DNA from: Rouxiella aceris
GTDB taxonomy: Bacteria > Pseudomonadota > Gammaproteobacteria > Enterobacterales > Enterobacteriaceae
Direction of reading: 5' to 3'
DNA length: 64,000 nucleotides
Assembly: GCF_012933545.1 (NCBI RefSeq)
Contig: NZ_JAADJU010000006.1
Span: 248,001 to 312,000 of the forward strand
Shown here: in pieces, positions 18,068 to 31,059 of the stretch
How positions within the stretch are numbered: the stretch's first letter is position 1
Layout of the letters: the number at the start of each line of letters is the position of its first letter
The notes under the pieces: model-generated
Database searches by the model: none
Seen by the model: the letters and a program-made list of their open reading frames with translations, nothing else
Told to the model about the DNA's origin: nothing
Program-made: the position numbers and the translations under genes

Positions 18068-19207
18068 ATGAAAATAGTAATCGCACCGGATTCATTCAAA
18101 GAAAGTTTGTCTGCCTTGGATGTGGCAACGGCCATTGAAAGTGGCTTCCGTGAAATTTTTCCCCAGGCAGAGTATATCAAGCTGCCTGTGGCTGACGGAG
18201 GCGAGGGCACAGTGGAAGCCATGGTGGCAGCAACCGGGGGACGAGTGGTGGCGGTTAAGGTCACCGGCCCACTCGGTCAGCCGATCGACGCTTTCTTCGG
18301 ACTTTCTGGCGATGAAAAAATAGCTTTTATCGAAATGGCGGCGGCTAGCGGTTTGGAATGCGTACCGCCCGCCAAACGGAATCCATTAAAAACCACCTCC
18401 TTTGGCACCGGAGAGTTGATTAAAAATGCCCTGGATCACGGTGTGGAACATTGCATCATCGGTATCGGCGGTAGTGCTACCAACGACGGCGGAGCCGGTA
18501 TGGTCCAGGCGTTGGGTGTCAGATTGTTGAGCAAAGAGGGGAAAGAGATTGGTTTAGGCGGCGGTGAGCTGATTAATCTGGCAAAAATCGACGTCAGTGG
18601 TCTCGATGAGAGAGTAAAAAAATGCCGCTTTGAAGTCGCCTGTGATGTCACTAATCCGCTCACTGGCGCGAAAGGGGCAACGGCAGTGTTTGGCCCACAA
18701 AAAGGGGCGACGCCAGAGATGATCACTCAGCTTGACGGCTATCTGCAACACTATGCCCAGGTTATTCACCAGCAGTTGGGGATTGACGTTGAGCACGTTC
18801 CAGGAGCCGGGGCAGCCGGGGGAATGGGGGCGGCGCTGTATGGTTTCTGTCATGCCGAGCTGCGTCAGGGAATTGAGATTGTCACCGAAGCCCTGGGGCT
18901 GGACGCGCTGGTGAAAGATGCCACCCTGGTGATCACCGGGGAAGGTCGCATCGACAGCCAGAGTATCAATGGCAAGGTGCCGATCGGCGTGGCGCGCATA
19001 GCCAAGCGCTATAATAAACCCGTTATTGCCATTGGTGGCAGTCTGACCAAAGACGTGGATGTGGTTTATGAGCACGGTCTGGATGCGGTATTCAGCGTGC
19101 TGTATAGCATTTGCACGCTGGAAGATGCACTGGACAATGCGGCTGATAATTTGCGCAAAGCGGCGCGTAATATTGCAGCGACTATCCGTCTGGCGCAAAA
19201 AATGTAA
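18068..19207 (+). CDS. garK: Glycerate 2-kinase
   Basis: A 379-residue enzyme (E. coli GarK 381) of the glycerate kinase type 1 family. It phosphorylates D-glycerate to 2-phosphoglycerate, feeding glycolysis at enolase, whose gene is also in this window. The ATG at 18068 begins MKIVIAPDSFKESL. The frame extends 10 codons upstream without similarity. Motifs are VADGGEGTVEAM, GIGGSATNDGGAG and ITGEGRIDSQS. The Shine-Dalgarno is weak (AAAGTGG). Last gene of garPLRK, followed by a terminator. Confidence 0.95.
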   Translation: MKIVIAPDSFKESLSALDVATAIESGFREIFPQAEYIKLPVADGGEGTVEAMVAATGGRVVAVKVTGPLGQPIDAFFGLSGDEKIAFIEMAAASGLECVPPAKRNPLKTTSFGTGELIKNALDHGVEHCIIGIGGSATNDGGAGMVQALGVRLLSKEGKEIGLGGGELINLAKIDVSGLDERVKKCRFEVACDVTNPLTGAKGATAVFGPQKGATPEMITQLDGYLQHYAQVIHQQLGIDVEHVPGAGAAGGMGAALYGFCHAELRQGIEIVTEALGLDALVKDATLVITGEGRIDSQSINGKVPIGVARIAKRYNKPVIAIGGSLTKDVDVVYEHGLDAVFSVLYSICTLEDALDNAADNLRKAARNIAATIRLAQKM

Positions 19208-19231
19208 CCTCATTGCCGAGGTGTGTCTTAA

Positions 19232-19267
19232 AAGCCGATATCTTGCAGTCAGGGTATCGGCTTTTTA
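19232..19267 (+). terminator. Rho-independent terminator after garK
   Basis: AAGCCGATA ... TATCGGCTT with a 16-base loop, then TTTATTG. It ends the garPLRK unit and faces the barA 3' end, so it may serve both directions. Confidence 0.85.
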
Positions 19268-19288
19268 TTGCCTGCTTGCCTGACACCG

Positions 19289-22048
19289 TTAATGCTGTTG
19301 CAAATGGGTTTTTGCATCGCGGATAACATTGTCAATTTCATCGATAAGCTCAAACCACTCCGGCTCCAGTTCTTCGAGGGGCACGTTTTTGCGCAGCTGT
19401 TGTTCAATGTAAAAACACAGTTGTTTTAAACGGGGCACGCCGCTGTAGCTGCAACTGCCATGCAGTTTATGGATTAACGCTAAAATATCGTCGTCCTGTT
19501 TGCCCTGGCTAATGGCGGTAACGCGCTCACTGACCTGCGGCAAAAAGTCGACCAGCATCTGTAGCAAATCTTTGGCCAGCGTCTCTTTATTGGCCGACTG
19601 GCGCAGTGCCAGCGCCCAGTCCAGTGTCCTGGGTACGGAGGTTTCTATCGGTTTATCTTCGTAAGCGAGAGTCAACGCCGATGCCTGCAAGGCACTGGCA
19701 TGATAGCGAGACAGCACGGTTTTCAGCATGCCTTCGTCAATGGGTTTTGAAAGATAATCCTCCATACCCGCTTTGATAAATTGCTCTCTTTCACCGCTCA
19801 ATGCATGGGCAGTTACTGCCACAATCGGTGTATTGCTGTGATGAGGCAAAAGATGAATCAGCTCACTGGTGCGAATACCGTCAATATTGGGCATTTGGAT
19901 ATCCATTAAAATTACATCCATATTGACGTTTTTTGCCAGCTCAATCGCCTCTTCTCCGCTGTTGCACAGCAACGTGGTTTCTACCAGTTCCTCAAGCAGG
20001 GCGCCGATAAGCTTTAGATTTGCCGGATTATCATCGACCGCCATCACCGTCATTGGCAGCCGTTGGCTACTGCCCTGATCCTGGTCGTTGTCTGCTGCCT
20101 GCGAGTTTTCCAGCAAAAAGGGCAGCAGGCGAACGCTGGAGACGGGCTTGCTGACACAGGCGTATACCCCTTTGCTTTTCAGTTGCTCAGCCGATATCTG
20201 GAACTGGCTGGGTAGCGCCAGGATCAGACGATCGCTGACATCCAGCAGCTTCTGCAGGTGTTCGTCATAGTCGGTAAGATGATGGTTAAGACGGATCGGC
20301 AGACCATAGAGGATAAAATCGTAATGTTTGTCCGGCAACTGGCTGAGGCTGGTGCGATAGATCACTTCCACCGGCGTGGCGGCCATCACTTCTTTGACTG
20401 CTTTGGCGGCCGTTGGATTGGCCTCGATATAGGCTAATTTTTTACCTTGCAGGCAAGCCATGGAGAGTGGGGTGTGATGATGGTTTTCGTTGAGCTCAAG
20501 GGTGATATGAAACCAGAAGGTTGAACCGCGACCTGGCTGGCTGTAAAAACTGATATCGCCGCCCATTTCCTTGACCAGCCGCTGGGTGATCACCAGCCCC
20601 AGTCCGGTGCCACCATGACGGCGGGTTATACTGGCATCCGCCTGGCGGAAAGCCTGGAACAACTGTGACTGCTGGCGCTCTGAGATACCGATGCCGGTAT
20701 CATGGATTTGTACCTCCAACTCCACTTGCAAATTGTTTTGCGAGCGTAATTCCACATTGATATCAATATTGCCATTTTCGGTGAATTTAATGGCATTACC
20801 CAGTAAGTTGGTGACAACTTGCTGTAGACGCATCGGATCGCCAAGCACATCTTCCGGCACATTGTTATGCACGTTGATGGTCAGCTCCAGCCCTTTGTCA
20901 TGGGCACTGTGGGCCAGCAAAATGACCACCTCGTCGAGCATTTCGCGCAGGGAGAACGGAATATGCTCCAGCACCAGCTTGCCCGCTTCCAGCTTGGAAA
21001 AGTCGAGCACGTCATTAATGATGGTCAGCAGGTTATTGGCCGATCGTTCGATGGTTTGCAGATAGTCGGTTTGCGTCGGGGACAGCTGGGTTTTTAGCGT
21101 CTGTCGGGTAAATCCAATCACGCCATTAAGCGGCGTACGCAGTTCGTGCGACATATTGGCCAAAAACTCGGACTTGATCCTCGCTGCTTCCTGGGCGCGT
21201 TTTTTGGCCAGATCCAGCTCAACGTTCTGGATCTCCATTTGTTCCAGGGTCTCCCGCAGATCCGAGGTGGCCTGATCGATATTCTGCTGCACTTCTTCGT
21301 GATAGGCGGTCAATGACATGGCCATCGAGTTAATGCCGTTTTTCAGCATATTGAGTTCGCCAAGCATATTGCCCTCAACCCGGCTGTCGAGCTGACCGCG
21401 GCGAATGCGGTCCACGGTATTGACCATATTGCGGATGGGACCGGTAACATCGCGCATCAGGCGATAGGCAAACAGCGTGGCGATGCCCAGGCAAGAGAGC
21501 AGCAACAAGGCGGAGACAAAGGCTTCCTGATACTGCTGCAGGCGCACCGAACTGAGATCCAGCTCAATGGCGATATAGCCCAGATTGTGATCGGCCGACT
21601 CGCGAAAGGCGTCATCATCGGCAAGGGTATTATTTTCCGCCAGAATGGGCGTTCGCAGGATAATCGAGTCGCCGGTGTGCTCCTGCGACAGTTCCTGAGG
21701 CAGCGGGGTGCCGGGTTTCACCTGTAATAGCGTGCCGTCGCGCAGTGAATTGGAGGTGGAAAACAGTTTGTTGTCGCCATCATAGACGCTGATGGCGCGC
21801 ACAATCTCAGAGTGGGTGCGGTGCAGACGATCAATCACGCGGGTAATGGGAGCTCGCTCGCGTAATGTCATGCCGTACTCACTGGCTACCGCCAGGGGTT
21901 CTATAATACTGGCACCTGCGTCGATTAACTGGTTCTGCAACTCATTGTAACGATGCACCACAAAAAAGGTGCTGAGCAGCAAACCGATCATCAATGTCGG
22001 TGCCAGAATCAGAATCATCATCCGTGCCCGAAGGCTATATTTGGTCAT
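19289..22048 (-). CDS. barA: Hybrid sensor histidine kinase BarA
   Basis: A 919-residue tripartite sensor (E. coli BarA 918) that phosphorylates UvrY and so controls CsrB/C small RNAs and carbon storage. Two membrane segments (about 11-31 and 176-196) flank a periplasmic loop. HAMP is at about 197-250, HisKA has H301 in [14 protein letters not shown], and the ATPase includes DTGIGI and GGTGLGL. The receiver domain begins [10 protein letters not shown] with D716 in [11 protein letters not shown]. The C-terminal Hpt has H860 in [13 protein letters not shown]. The full phosphorelay is therefore intact. It is divergent from rlmD, as in E. coli. Confidence 0.97.
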   Translation of the reverse strand: MTKYSLRARMMILILAPTLMIGLLLSTFFVVHRYNELQNQLIDAGASIIEPLAVASEYGMTLRERAPITRVIDRLHRTHSEIVRAISVYDGDNKLFSTSNSLRDGTLLQVKPGTPLPQELSQEHTGDSIILRTPILAENNTLADDDAFRESADHNLGYIAIELDLSSVRLQQYQEAFVSALLLLSCLGIATLFAYRLMRDVTGPIRNMVNTVDRIRRGQLDSRVEGNMLGELNMLKNGINSMAMSLTAYHEEVQQNIDQATSDLRETLEQMEIQNVELDLAKKRAQEAARIKSEFLANMSHELRTPLNGVIGFTRQTLKTQLSPTQTDYLQTIERSANNLLTIINDVLDFSKLEAGKLVLEHIPFSLREMLDEVVILLAHSAHDKGLELTINVHNNVPEDVLGDPMRLQQVVTNLLGNAIKFTENGNIDINVELRSQNNLQVELEVQIHDTGIGISERQQSQLFQAFRQADASITRRHGGTGLGLVITQRLVKEMGGDISFYSQPGRGSTFWFHITLELNENHHHTPLSMACLQGKKLAYIEANPTAAKAVKEVMAATPVEVIYRTSLSQLPDKHYDFILYGLPIRLNHHLTDYDEHLQKLLDVSDRLILALPSQFQISAEQLKSKGVYACVSKPVSSVRLLPFLLENSQAADNDQDQGSSQRLPMTVMAVDDNPANLKLIGALLEELVETTLLCNSGEEAIELAKNVNMDVILMDIQMPNIDGIRTSELIHLLPHHSNTPIVAVTAHALSGEREQFIKAGMEDYLSKPIDEGMLKTVLSRYHASALQASALTLAYEDKPIETSVPRTLDWALALRQSANKETLAKDLLQMLVDFLPQVSERVTAISQGKQDDDILALIHKLHGSCSYSGVPRLKQLCFYIEQQLRKNVPLEELEPEWFELIDEIDNVIRDAKTHLQQH

Positions 22049-22294
22049 GGGGTTCCAATGTGGGAGAATTGGTAACTGAACTGAAGTATACCCAAAGTCC
22101 TTGCCGACAAGCGAACGCTGTCACGCCTAAGACAATAGTGACAGAAGCAACGGCTGTCTATGTGCTGGATGCGGCAAGTGTACACCTCACCGGACGCCGA
22201 CTTCGGTGAGTAACAGGGACAAGAGACGCCAATACATCTGCAACATACAAGATGAAGGGTATAAGTTTAATAAACCAGTGTGCAAACAACAATC

Positions 22295-23695
22295 ATGGCC
22301 CAATTTTACTCCCCCAACCGGCGCGTAACGACCCGGCAAACGATAACGGTAACGGCAACTGACCTGGATGTCTTTGGACAAGGGGTAGCTCACCATAACG
22401 GTAAAGCAATTTTTGTCAGCGGGCTGCTGCCGGGTGAACAGGCAGAAGTGACACTGAGCGAGGATAAACGCCACTACGCCAAAGGGCGGGTCAAGCGTTT
22501 ACTGACCACCAGCGAGCAACGGATTACCCCCGCCTGCCCACATTTTTCGGTGTGTGGTGGCTGCCAACAGCAACATGCCAGCGTGGCCTTGCAGCAAAGC
22601 AGCAAGGCTGAGGCGCTACTGCATTTGATGGCCCGCGAGACCGGCATCAATGTTGAACCGGCAGCGGTCATTGCCGATCAACCCTACGGTTATCGCCGTC
22701 GGGCAAAACTTGGCTTGCAGATTGCTTGCGCCAAGGCGGGAGCAAAGAATATGCCGACGCTGGGGAAAATCCCCAAAAAGACGGCGCAGACCTCGGCAAC
22801 ACTGGTTATGGGGTTTCGCCAGGAAGGGTCAAACTCGCTGGTGAATGTCACCCGGTGTCCGGTGTTACGCCCGGAACTGGAGCAACTGTTGGTGCCACTG
22901 CACCACTGTTTGTCCAGGCTTAACGCAGTTAACCGTCTGGGACACGTGGAATTGGTGTTGGCGGATAACGGTCCGGTGGTGGTGCTGCGCCATCTTGATC
23001 CGCTGGATGACGCCGATCGTCAACATCTGCTGGACTTTGCCCGGCAGCATCAGTTGGCGTTGTTTTTGGCTGCCGACAGCGATGAACTGGAAAAGCTGTG
23101 CGGTGAGGCTCCCTTTTACCAGATTGACGGCGTAGACCTCTATTTCAGTCCGCGAGATTTTATTCAGGTTAATGCAGCGGTAAACCAAAAAATGGTCGCC
23201 CAGGCGTTAACCTGGCTGGATATTCAGCCGCAGGACCGCGTTTTGGATCTGTTTTGCGGTATGGGCAACTTTACCTTGCCGATGGCAAAACGGGCAAAGC
23301 AGGTTGTCGGCATAGAAGGAGTTGCCACGCTGGTGGCGAATGGGCAAGATAACGCTAAGCGTAATCATTTATCCCATGTCTCTTTTTTCCATGAGAATCT
23401 TGAGGACGACGTGAGCCGGCAACCCTGGGCGGTGCAAGGATTCGATAAAGTGTTATTGGATCCTGCGCGTGCCGGTGCGGCCGGTGTCATGGCGCATATT
23501 ATAAAGTTGGATCCCCGGCGGGTGGTGTATGTCTCTTGCAATCCCACGACGCTGGCGCGCGACAGCAAGATTTTGTTGGCGGCGGGCTATCGACTGGCCG
23601 AGGTGCGGATGCTGGATATGTTCCCGCATACCGGTCATCTTGAATCGATGGCTTTGTTTATCAACCAGTCTGGTGCTTAAATTATATACCCAGAG
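22295..23695 (+). CDS. rlmD: 23S rRNA m5U1939 methyltransferase RlmD
   Basis: An Fe-S, SAM-dependent methyltransferase that makes 5-methyluridine 1939 in 23S rRNA. The ATG at 22295 gives [15 protein letters not shown], collinear with E. coli RlmD; an in-frame start five codons upstream is not favoured. The stop codon lies at about 23678-23680, giving about 461 residues (E. coli 433). A TRAM domain occupies about 10-70. The Fe-S cysteines appear in [14 protein letters not shown], the SAM motif in [13 protein letters not shown], and the catalytic Cys in [11 protein letters not shown]. The extra length is around residues 120-180 ([17 protein letters not shown]). Divergent from barA and upstream of relA. 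Confidence 0.9.
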
Positions 23696-23781
23696 TGATG
23701 GGCGTTGCCGCAGGGCAGCAAACGGGCACTCCAGCGCGTTCATTGGAACGACGCGGGTGTTCAAGTACGACGGGTATACCA
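23686..23781. repeat. ERIC-like intergenic repeat
   Basis: The rlmD-relA gap starts TATACCCAGAGTGATGGG and ends TCAAGTACGACGGGTATA. This matches the terminal TATACCC ... GACGGGTATA inverted repeats and the TTGAAGTATGACGG right end I recall for enterobacterial ERIC elements. At about 96 bp it is shorter than the ~127-bp consensus, so it is probably an internally deleted copy. Transcribed with rlmD-relA it would form a long hairpin. Confidence 0.65.
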
Positions 23782-23799
23782 GAAACGTAGGGAGAGGTT

Positions 23800-26046
23800 A
23801 TGGTTGCGGTAAGAAGTGCACATTTGAATACGGCTGGCGAATTTGCGCTTGACGAGTGGATCACAACTTTAGGCATCTCCAGCCCGCAATCATGTGAGCG
23901 TTTAGCCGAAACCTGGCGTTACTGCGAAAAACAGACGCAAGGACATCCTGATGCCTCGCTGCTGCTGTGGCGCGGGCTGGAAATGGTCGAAATCCTTTCC
24001 ACCCTGAGTATGGATATCGACAGTATGCGCGCGGCGCTGCTGTTCCCGCTGGTTGATGATGGCATTATCGATGAAAACACGCTGACCGAGCAGTTTGGCA
24101 AGGGGATTACCGACCTGGTGCAGGGTGTGCGTGATATGGATGCCATTCGTCAGCTTAAAGCGACGCAAAATGACGACTCCATGGGCGCCGAGCAGGTGGA
24201 TAACGTCCGCCGCATGCTGCTGGCCATGGTGGAAGATTTCCGCTGCGTGGTGTTAAAGCTTGCCGAACGTATTGCCCATCTGCGCGAAGTCAAAGACGCG
24301 CCGGAAGAGGAGCGCGTGCTGGCGGCCAAGGAGTGTAGCAATATCTACGCCCCACTGGCCAACCGCCTGGGTATTGGCCAGTTAAAATGGGAGCTGGAGG
24401 ATTTTTGCTTCCGTTATCTGCACCCGGACGAATATAAGCGCATCGCCAAACTGCTGCACGAACGCCGCATCGACCGCGAACAATATATTGATGACTTTGT
24501 CTCCACCGTGCGCAGCGCCATGGCAGAAGAGGGCATCAAAGTCGACGTCTATGGTCGGCCAAAACATATCTACAGCATCTGGCGCAAGATGCAGAAAAAA
24601 TCCCTCTCCTTTGACGAACTGTTCGACGTGCGTGCGGTGCGCGTGGTGGTAGAACGTTTGCAGGACTGCTACGCCGCTTTAGGTATTGTCCACACCCATT
24701 TCCGTCATCTGCCCGATGAGTTTGATGACTATGTCGCCAACCCCAAGCCGAACGGTTATCAGTCGATACATACCGTGGTGCTGGGACCGCGTGGCAAAAC
24801 TCTCGAGGTACAGATCCGTACCCGACAAATGCATGAAGATGCCGAACTGGGTGTCGCTGCCCACTGGAAATACAAAGAAGGTACTGCCGTGGTCGGTGGC
24901 CGCAGCGGGGGCTATGAAGGGCGTATCGCCTGGCTGCGCAAGCTGATTGCCTGGCAGGAAGAGATGGCCGATTCCGGCGAAATGCTCGACGAAGTACGCA
25001 GTCAGGTATTCGACGATCGGGTGTATGTCTTTACGCCGAAGGGGGATGTGGTCGATCTGCCGATGGGTTCGACGCCGCTGGACTTTGCCTATCATATCCA
25101 CAGCGATGTCGGTCACCGCTGCATCGGTGCCAAGATTGGCGGGCGTATTGTGCCCTTTACCTATCAGTTACAGATGGGCGACCAGGTGGAGGTGATTACC
25201 CAGAAGCACCCGAACCCAAGCCGCGACTGGCTGAATCCAAGCCTCGGTTATATTACTACCAGCCGTGGCCGCTCAAAAATTCACAACTGGTTCCGCAAGC
25301 AGGATCGCGACAAAAACATTTTGGCGGGCAGACAGATCCTCGACGAGGAGCTCGATCGTCTGGATATCAGTCTGAAAGATGCCGAAAAACTGCTGTTGCC
25401 GCGTTATAACGTGCATTCGCTCGACGAGATCCTGGCGGCGATTGGCAATGGTGATATTCGCCTGAACCAGATGGCCAACTATCTGCAGTCACAGTTGAAG
25501 AAACCGAGCGCCGAGCAGCTAGACAGCGAAGCGTTACGTCAGCTGACGCAGAAAAGCACCCGGCCGCCGGTGCGTAACGGTGCCAAGGACAATGGCCGCG
25601 TGGTGGTAGAAGGCGTCGGCAATCTGATGCACCACATTGCCCGCTGCTGCCAACCGATCCCGGGCGACGAAATCGTCGGCTTTATCACCCAGGGGCGCGG
25701 TATTTCCATTCACCGTGCCGACTGCGATCAGCTTGAAGATCTTCGCTCCCATGCGCCGGAACGTATCGTTGACGCCGTCTGGGGCGAAAGCTACTCCAGT
25801 GGTTATTCGCTGGTGCTGCGCGTGGTGGCCAACGACAGGAGTGGCCTGCTGCGTGATATCACCACCATTCTGGCCAACGAAAAAGTTAACGTGCTTGGCG
25901 TGGCCAGCAGGAGTGATACCAAAAAACAGTTGGCAACCATCGATATGGATATCGAGATCTACAACCCGCAGGTGTTGAGTCGGGTGATTGCCAAACTCAA
26001 TCAGCTTCCCGATGTGATCGACGCCAAACGATTGCACGGCAGTTGA
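23800..26046 (+). CDS. relA: GTP pyrophosphokinase RelA, (p)ppGpp synthetase I
   Basis: A 748-residue stringent-response synthetase (E. coli 744) activated on ribosomes by uncharged tRNA. The N-terminal hydrolase domain is degenerate, as expected for RelA: the HD motif position reads AALLFPLVDD. The synthetase region contains FDELFDVRAVRVVV and PKPNGYQSIHTVV. A TGS domain follows (DDRVYVFTPKGDVVDLP), then a zinc-finger region (HHIARCCQPIPGDE) and a C-terminal ACT/RRM domain. ATG at 23800 with GGGAGAGG upstream. Followed by a hairpin and mazG, without mazEF. Confidence 0.97.
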   Translation: MVAVRSAHLNTAGEFALDEWITTLGISSPQSCERLAETWRYCEKQTQGHPDASLLLWRGLEMVEILSTLSMDIDSMRAALLFPLVDDGIIDENTLTEQFGKGITDLVQGVRDMDAIRQLKATQNDDSMGAEQVDNVRRMLLAMVEDFRCVVLKLAERIAHLREVKDAPEEERVLAAKECSNIYAPLANRLGIGQLKWELEDFCFRYLHPDEYKRIAKLLHERRIDREQYIDDFVSTVRSAMAEEGIKVDVYGRPKHIYSIWRKMQKKSLSFDELFDVRAVRVVVERLQDCYAALGIVHTHFRHLPDEFDDYVANPKPNGYQSIHTVVLGPRGKTLEVQIRTRQMHEDAELGVAAHWKYKEGTAVVGGRSGGYEGRIAWLRKLIAWQEEMADSGEMLDEVRSQVFDDRVYVFTPKGDVVDLPMGSTPLDFAYHIHSDVGHRCIGAKIGGRIVPFTYQLQMGDQVEVITQKHPNPSRDWLNPSLGYITTSRGRSKIHNWFRKQDRDKNILAGRQILDEELDRLDISLKDAEKLLLPRYNVHSLDEILAAIGNGDIRLNQMANYLQSQLKKPSAEQLDSEALRQLTQKSTRPPVRNGAKDNGRVVVEGVGNLMHHIARCCQPIPGDEIVGFITQGRGISIHRADCDQLEDLRSHAPERIVDAVWGESYSSGYSLVLRVVANDRSGLLRDITTILANEKVNVLGVASRSDTKKQLATIDMDIEIYNPQVLSRVIAKLNQLPDVIDAKRLHGS

Positions 26047-26057
26047 GACGCGCTATG

Positions 26058-26114
26058 CCCGCTGTTGCAGGGTACTGTCAGGCATCAGACGCCGCGGTAT
26101 CCTGCAACAGCGGG
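26058..26114 (+). other. Long perfect hairpin between relA and mazG
   Basis: CCCGCTGTTGCAGG (26058-26071) and CCTGCAACAGCGGG (26101-26114) are perfect 14-bp arms around 29 bp. There is no T-tract (ACCTCTCTCAAGG follows). It occupies the place where E. coli has mazEF. It may terminate or stabilise the relA transcript. Confidence 0.7.
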
Positions 26115-26174
26115 ACCTCTCTCAAGGTCCGATATCCGGGCCTGTTTTACCGGTAACGAAAACGGACGATCACT

Positions 26175-26993
26175 ATGACCACTTTGCCCCCTCTGCAACG
26201 CCTGCTGTCTATCATGAAAACACTGCGCGACCCGGTTGCCGGTTGCCCGTGGGATAAAGAGCAGACTTTCGCCACTATCGCCCCTTATACCCTGGAAGAG
26301 ACTTACGAAGTGCTCGACGCCATTGAACGCCAGGATTTTGCCGATCTGCGCGATGAGCTGGGTGATCTGCTGTTCCAGGTGGTGTTTTACGCCCAGATGG
26401 GCAGCGAGCAGGGATTATTTGACTTTGATGATATCTGTACCGCCATTTCAGACAAACTCGAGCGGCGCCATGAGCATATTTTCAACGTTGAAAACACCAC
26501 GCCAGCGGCGTTAACCAGTCGTGATGTGTTGGTGAACTGGGAGAAAGGCAAGACGCAGGAGCGCGCGGATAAAGCTCTGTTCTCGGCGCTGGACGATATT
26601 CCTGGCAACCTGCCGGCCTTGATGAAGGCGCACAAGATCCAGAAACGTTGCGCCAACGTCGGCTTTGACTGGACGACGCTGGGACCGGTGCTGGACAAGG
26701 TCTATGAAGAGATCGACGAAGTGATGTTTGAAGCCAAACAGGCAGTGGTCGACGAAGAGAAACTGGGCGAGGAAATTGGCGATATGCTGTTTGCGACCGT
26801 CAATCTGTCACGGCACCTGGGTCATAAGGCCGAGGGCGCGCTTCAGGCGGCCAATCGCAAATTTGAACGTCGTTTTCGTCAGGTTGAGCAAATAATTCAC
26901 CATGCCGGTCTGAAAATGGAAGAGGCCAGCCTGGAACAGATGGAAGAGGCCTGGCAACAGGTCAAACAGCTGGAAAAATCAGGGGCTAATTAA
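26175..26993 (+). CDS. mazG: Nucleoside triphosphate pyrophosphohydrolase MazG
   Basis: A 272-residue all-alpha NTP pyrophosphohydrolase (E. coli 263) that hydrolyses nucleoside triphosphates to monophosphates. It is linked to lowering (p)ppGpp and removing aberrant nucleotides. Two MazG domains are visible. The first has PWDKEQTFATIAPYTLEETYE and the EExxE...ExxD signature in ELGDLLFQVVFYAQM. The second has YEEIDEVMFEAK and EEIGDMLFATVNLSRHLG. It starts MTTLPPLQRLLSIMKTLRDP, slightly longer at the N-terminus than in E. coli. Confidence 0.95.
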   Translation: MTTLPPLQRLLSIMKTLRDPVAGCPWDKEQTFATIAPYTLEETYEVLDAIERQDFADLRDELGDLLFQVVFYAQMGSEQGLFDFDDICTAISDKLERRHEHIFNVENTTPAALTSRDVLVNWEKGKTQERADKALFSALDDIPGNLPALMKAHKIQKRCANVGFDWTTLGPVLDKVYEEIDEVMFEAKQAVVDEEKLGEEIGDMLFATVNLSRHLGHKAEGALQAANRKFERRFRQVEQIIHHAGLKMEEASLEQMEEAWQQVKQLEKSGAN

Positions 26994-27006
26994 AATTTAC
27001 GTTGCT

Positions 27007-27020
27007 GTGATCAATATCAA
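27007..27020. promoter_or_regulatory. Possible FNR-like box after mazG
   Basis: GTGAT-CAAT-ATCAA differs in one base from the FNR consensus TTGAT-N4-ATCAA. It lies 14 bp after mazG and about 310 bp before pyrG, an unusual distance, so it may be chance. The rest of the 339-bp mazG-pyrG gap shows only the pyrG promoter. Confidence 0.25.
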
Positions 27021-27249
27021 GATCCCGTAACACGCCGCTGCTAACATAGCTTTCGTCAATAAAGTGGCGGCAAAGGCCATAAAAGTTAATAAATTGAATT
27101 ATAAAGCGTTTTTTTGTCGTCTACGCCTTATTATTTTAAATATTTCACATTAGTTGTCTGTTTTATAAGGGTTTTACGATGTTCAGACCCAAAGTGTCAA
27201 GGCGAGGGGTTGCCGGAGGGTCGGCAGGTGAAGAGAGTAAAACGATTGT

Positions 27250-27278
27250 TTGTGGCGCACTCAAGGTTCGGGTATACT
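27250..27278 (+). promoter_or_regulatory. Sigma-70 promoter of pyrG
   Basis: TTGTGG (27250-27255), a 17-bp spacer and TATACT (27273-27278), about 55 bp upstream of the pyrG ATG. Predicted start is near 27285. Confidence 0.55.
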
Positions 27279-27317
27279 GCTTTCCCGTCTTGGTTATTCC
27301 ATCGTCTTTAAACCTAA

Positions 27318-28970
<1,653 letters not shown>

Positions 28971-29020
28971 AATACAAGGGAAGCGATGTGCCGCCCGAGT
29001 GCGGTGCATCACTTGTCTGA

Positions 29021-30349
<1,329 letters not shown>

Positions 30350-30381
30350 TTACTGGCCCTGGCTTTGCAGCAACCCGCTGC

Positions 30382-30411
30382 GGCGCTGAGAGATATCTAA
30401 TCACTCAGCGC
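30382..30411 (+). terminator. Hairpin downstream of eno
   Basis: GCGCTGAG and CTCAGCGC enclose about 13 bases, roughly 35 bp after the eno stop. No T-tract follows, so it may act as a 3' stability element as much as a terminator. Confidence 0.5.
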
Positions 30412-30487
30412 TACTAAACCAACCCGATAGTACGGAAGGTTTTGGCGAGGTGTCTGAAAACAGTATTCAGTTCTGTTGTTCTAAAAA

Positions 30488-30521
30488 TTAGCGGAGAGTA
30501 TCGCAAGATATTCTCCGCTAA
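30488..30521. terminator. Hairpin between eno and tatA-like gene, possibly bidirectional
   Basis: TTAGCGGAGA (30488-30497) and TCTCCGCTAA (30512-30521) form a perfect 10-bp stem. AT-rich flanks lie on both sides (CTAAAAA before, TATTATCT after). It sits between convergent eno and the minus-strand tatA paralogue. Confidence 0.6.
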
Positions 30522-30611
30522 TATTATCTACACCCTCCCTGGTCATAGCCTCCCATGCCGTAAGTTTGACAAAACGAGCAGCCGTTCACTCCAACCTGTA
30601 TCATATCCAGA

Positions 30612-30863
30612 TCACACTTGTTCTTTATGTTGGCGTTTTGTGTGCCCTTCGTCAGCCTCAGGCTGTTTTTGAGCTCGTAGTTCCTGCGGCAAATCGGCAT
30701 TTTCCAGCGATGCATATTTGTTGTCTTCATCACTCATGGCATTTTTAAAACCTTTGATTGACGTCCCCAGGTCGGCCCCCAGTGAGCTCAGCTTTTTGGT
30801 GCCAAAAAGCAGAACCACAATAATGACGATAATTAATAACTGCCAGATACTTATGCCCGCCAT
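30612..30863 (-). CDS. TatA-type twin-arginine translocase subunit (paralogue)
   Basis: An 83-residue protein whose N-terminus [20 protein letters not shown] is nearly identical to E. coli TatA. An FGTKKL hinge and an amphipathic helix ([20 protein letters not shown]) follow. The acidic/basic tail ends HKEQV, as TatA does, so it is closer to TatA than to TatE (67 residues). The usual tatABC operon lies near ubiB, and no tatB or tatC is present here. It lies downstream of, and on the same strand as, a gene for a large protein with a Tat signal, with a hairpin between. I infer it supplies pore-forming subunits for that protein's export. RBS AGGAA. Confidence 0.88.
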   Translation of the reverse strand: MAGISIWQLLIIVIIVVLLFGTKKLSSLGADLGTSIKGFKNAMSDEDNKYASLENADLPQELRAQKQPEADEGHTKRQHKEQV

Positions 30864-30877
30864 ATATATTCCTTATT

Positions 30878-30915
30878 GCCAAATAATAATTAAAGGCGTG
30901 CGGGATATACGCCTT
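30878..30915 (-). terminator. Terminator after the Tat-dependent toxin-like gene
   Basis: On the minus strand, AAGGCGT-N9-ACGCCTT is followed by TAATTATTATTTGG. It stands in the 196-bp gap between the toxin-like gene and the tatA paralogue, so the latter may be expressed by partial read-through or its own promoter. Confidence 0.6.
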
Positions 30916-31059
30916 GGTATAAACGATGAAACAGGAATTATCGTATCCAGATCGGATAGATTTCCGTCAGCTATTGCCTGGCGATAGCGCAAGACATTCA
31001 AAGTAAGCCAGGTTAGGATAAATGATAGCCTTGCTCTGTGCGTGCATCAGTGGTTTCTG

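Noticed and set aside
22084-22200. TATACCC start in the barA-rlmD gap as a second ERIC element
   Set aside because: No matching GGGTATA end or ERIC core could be found.
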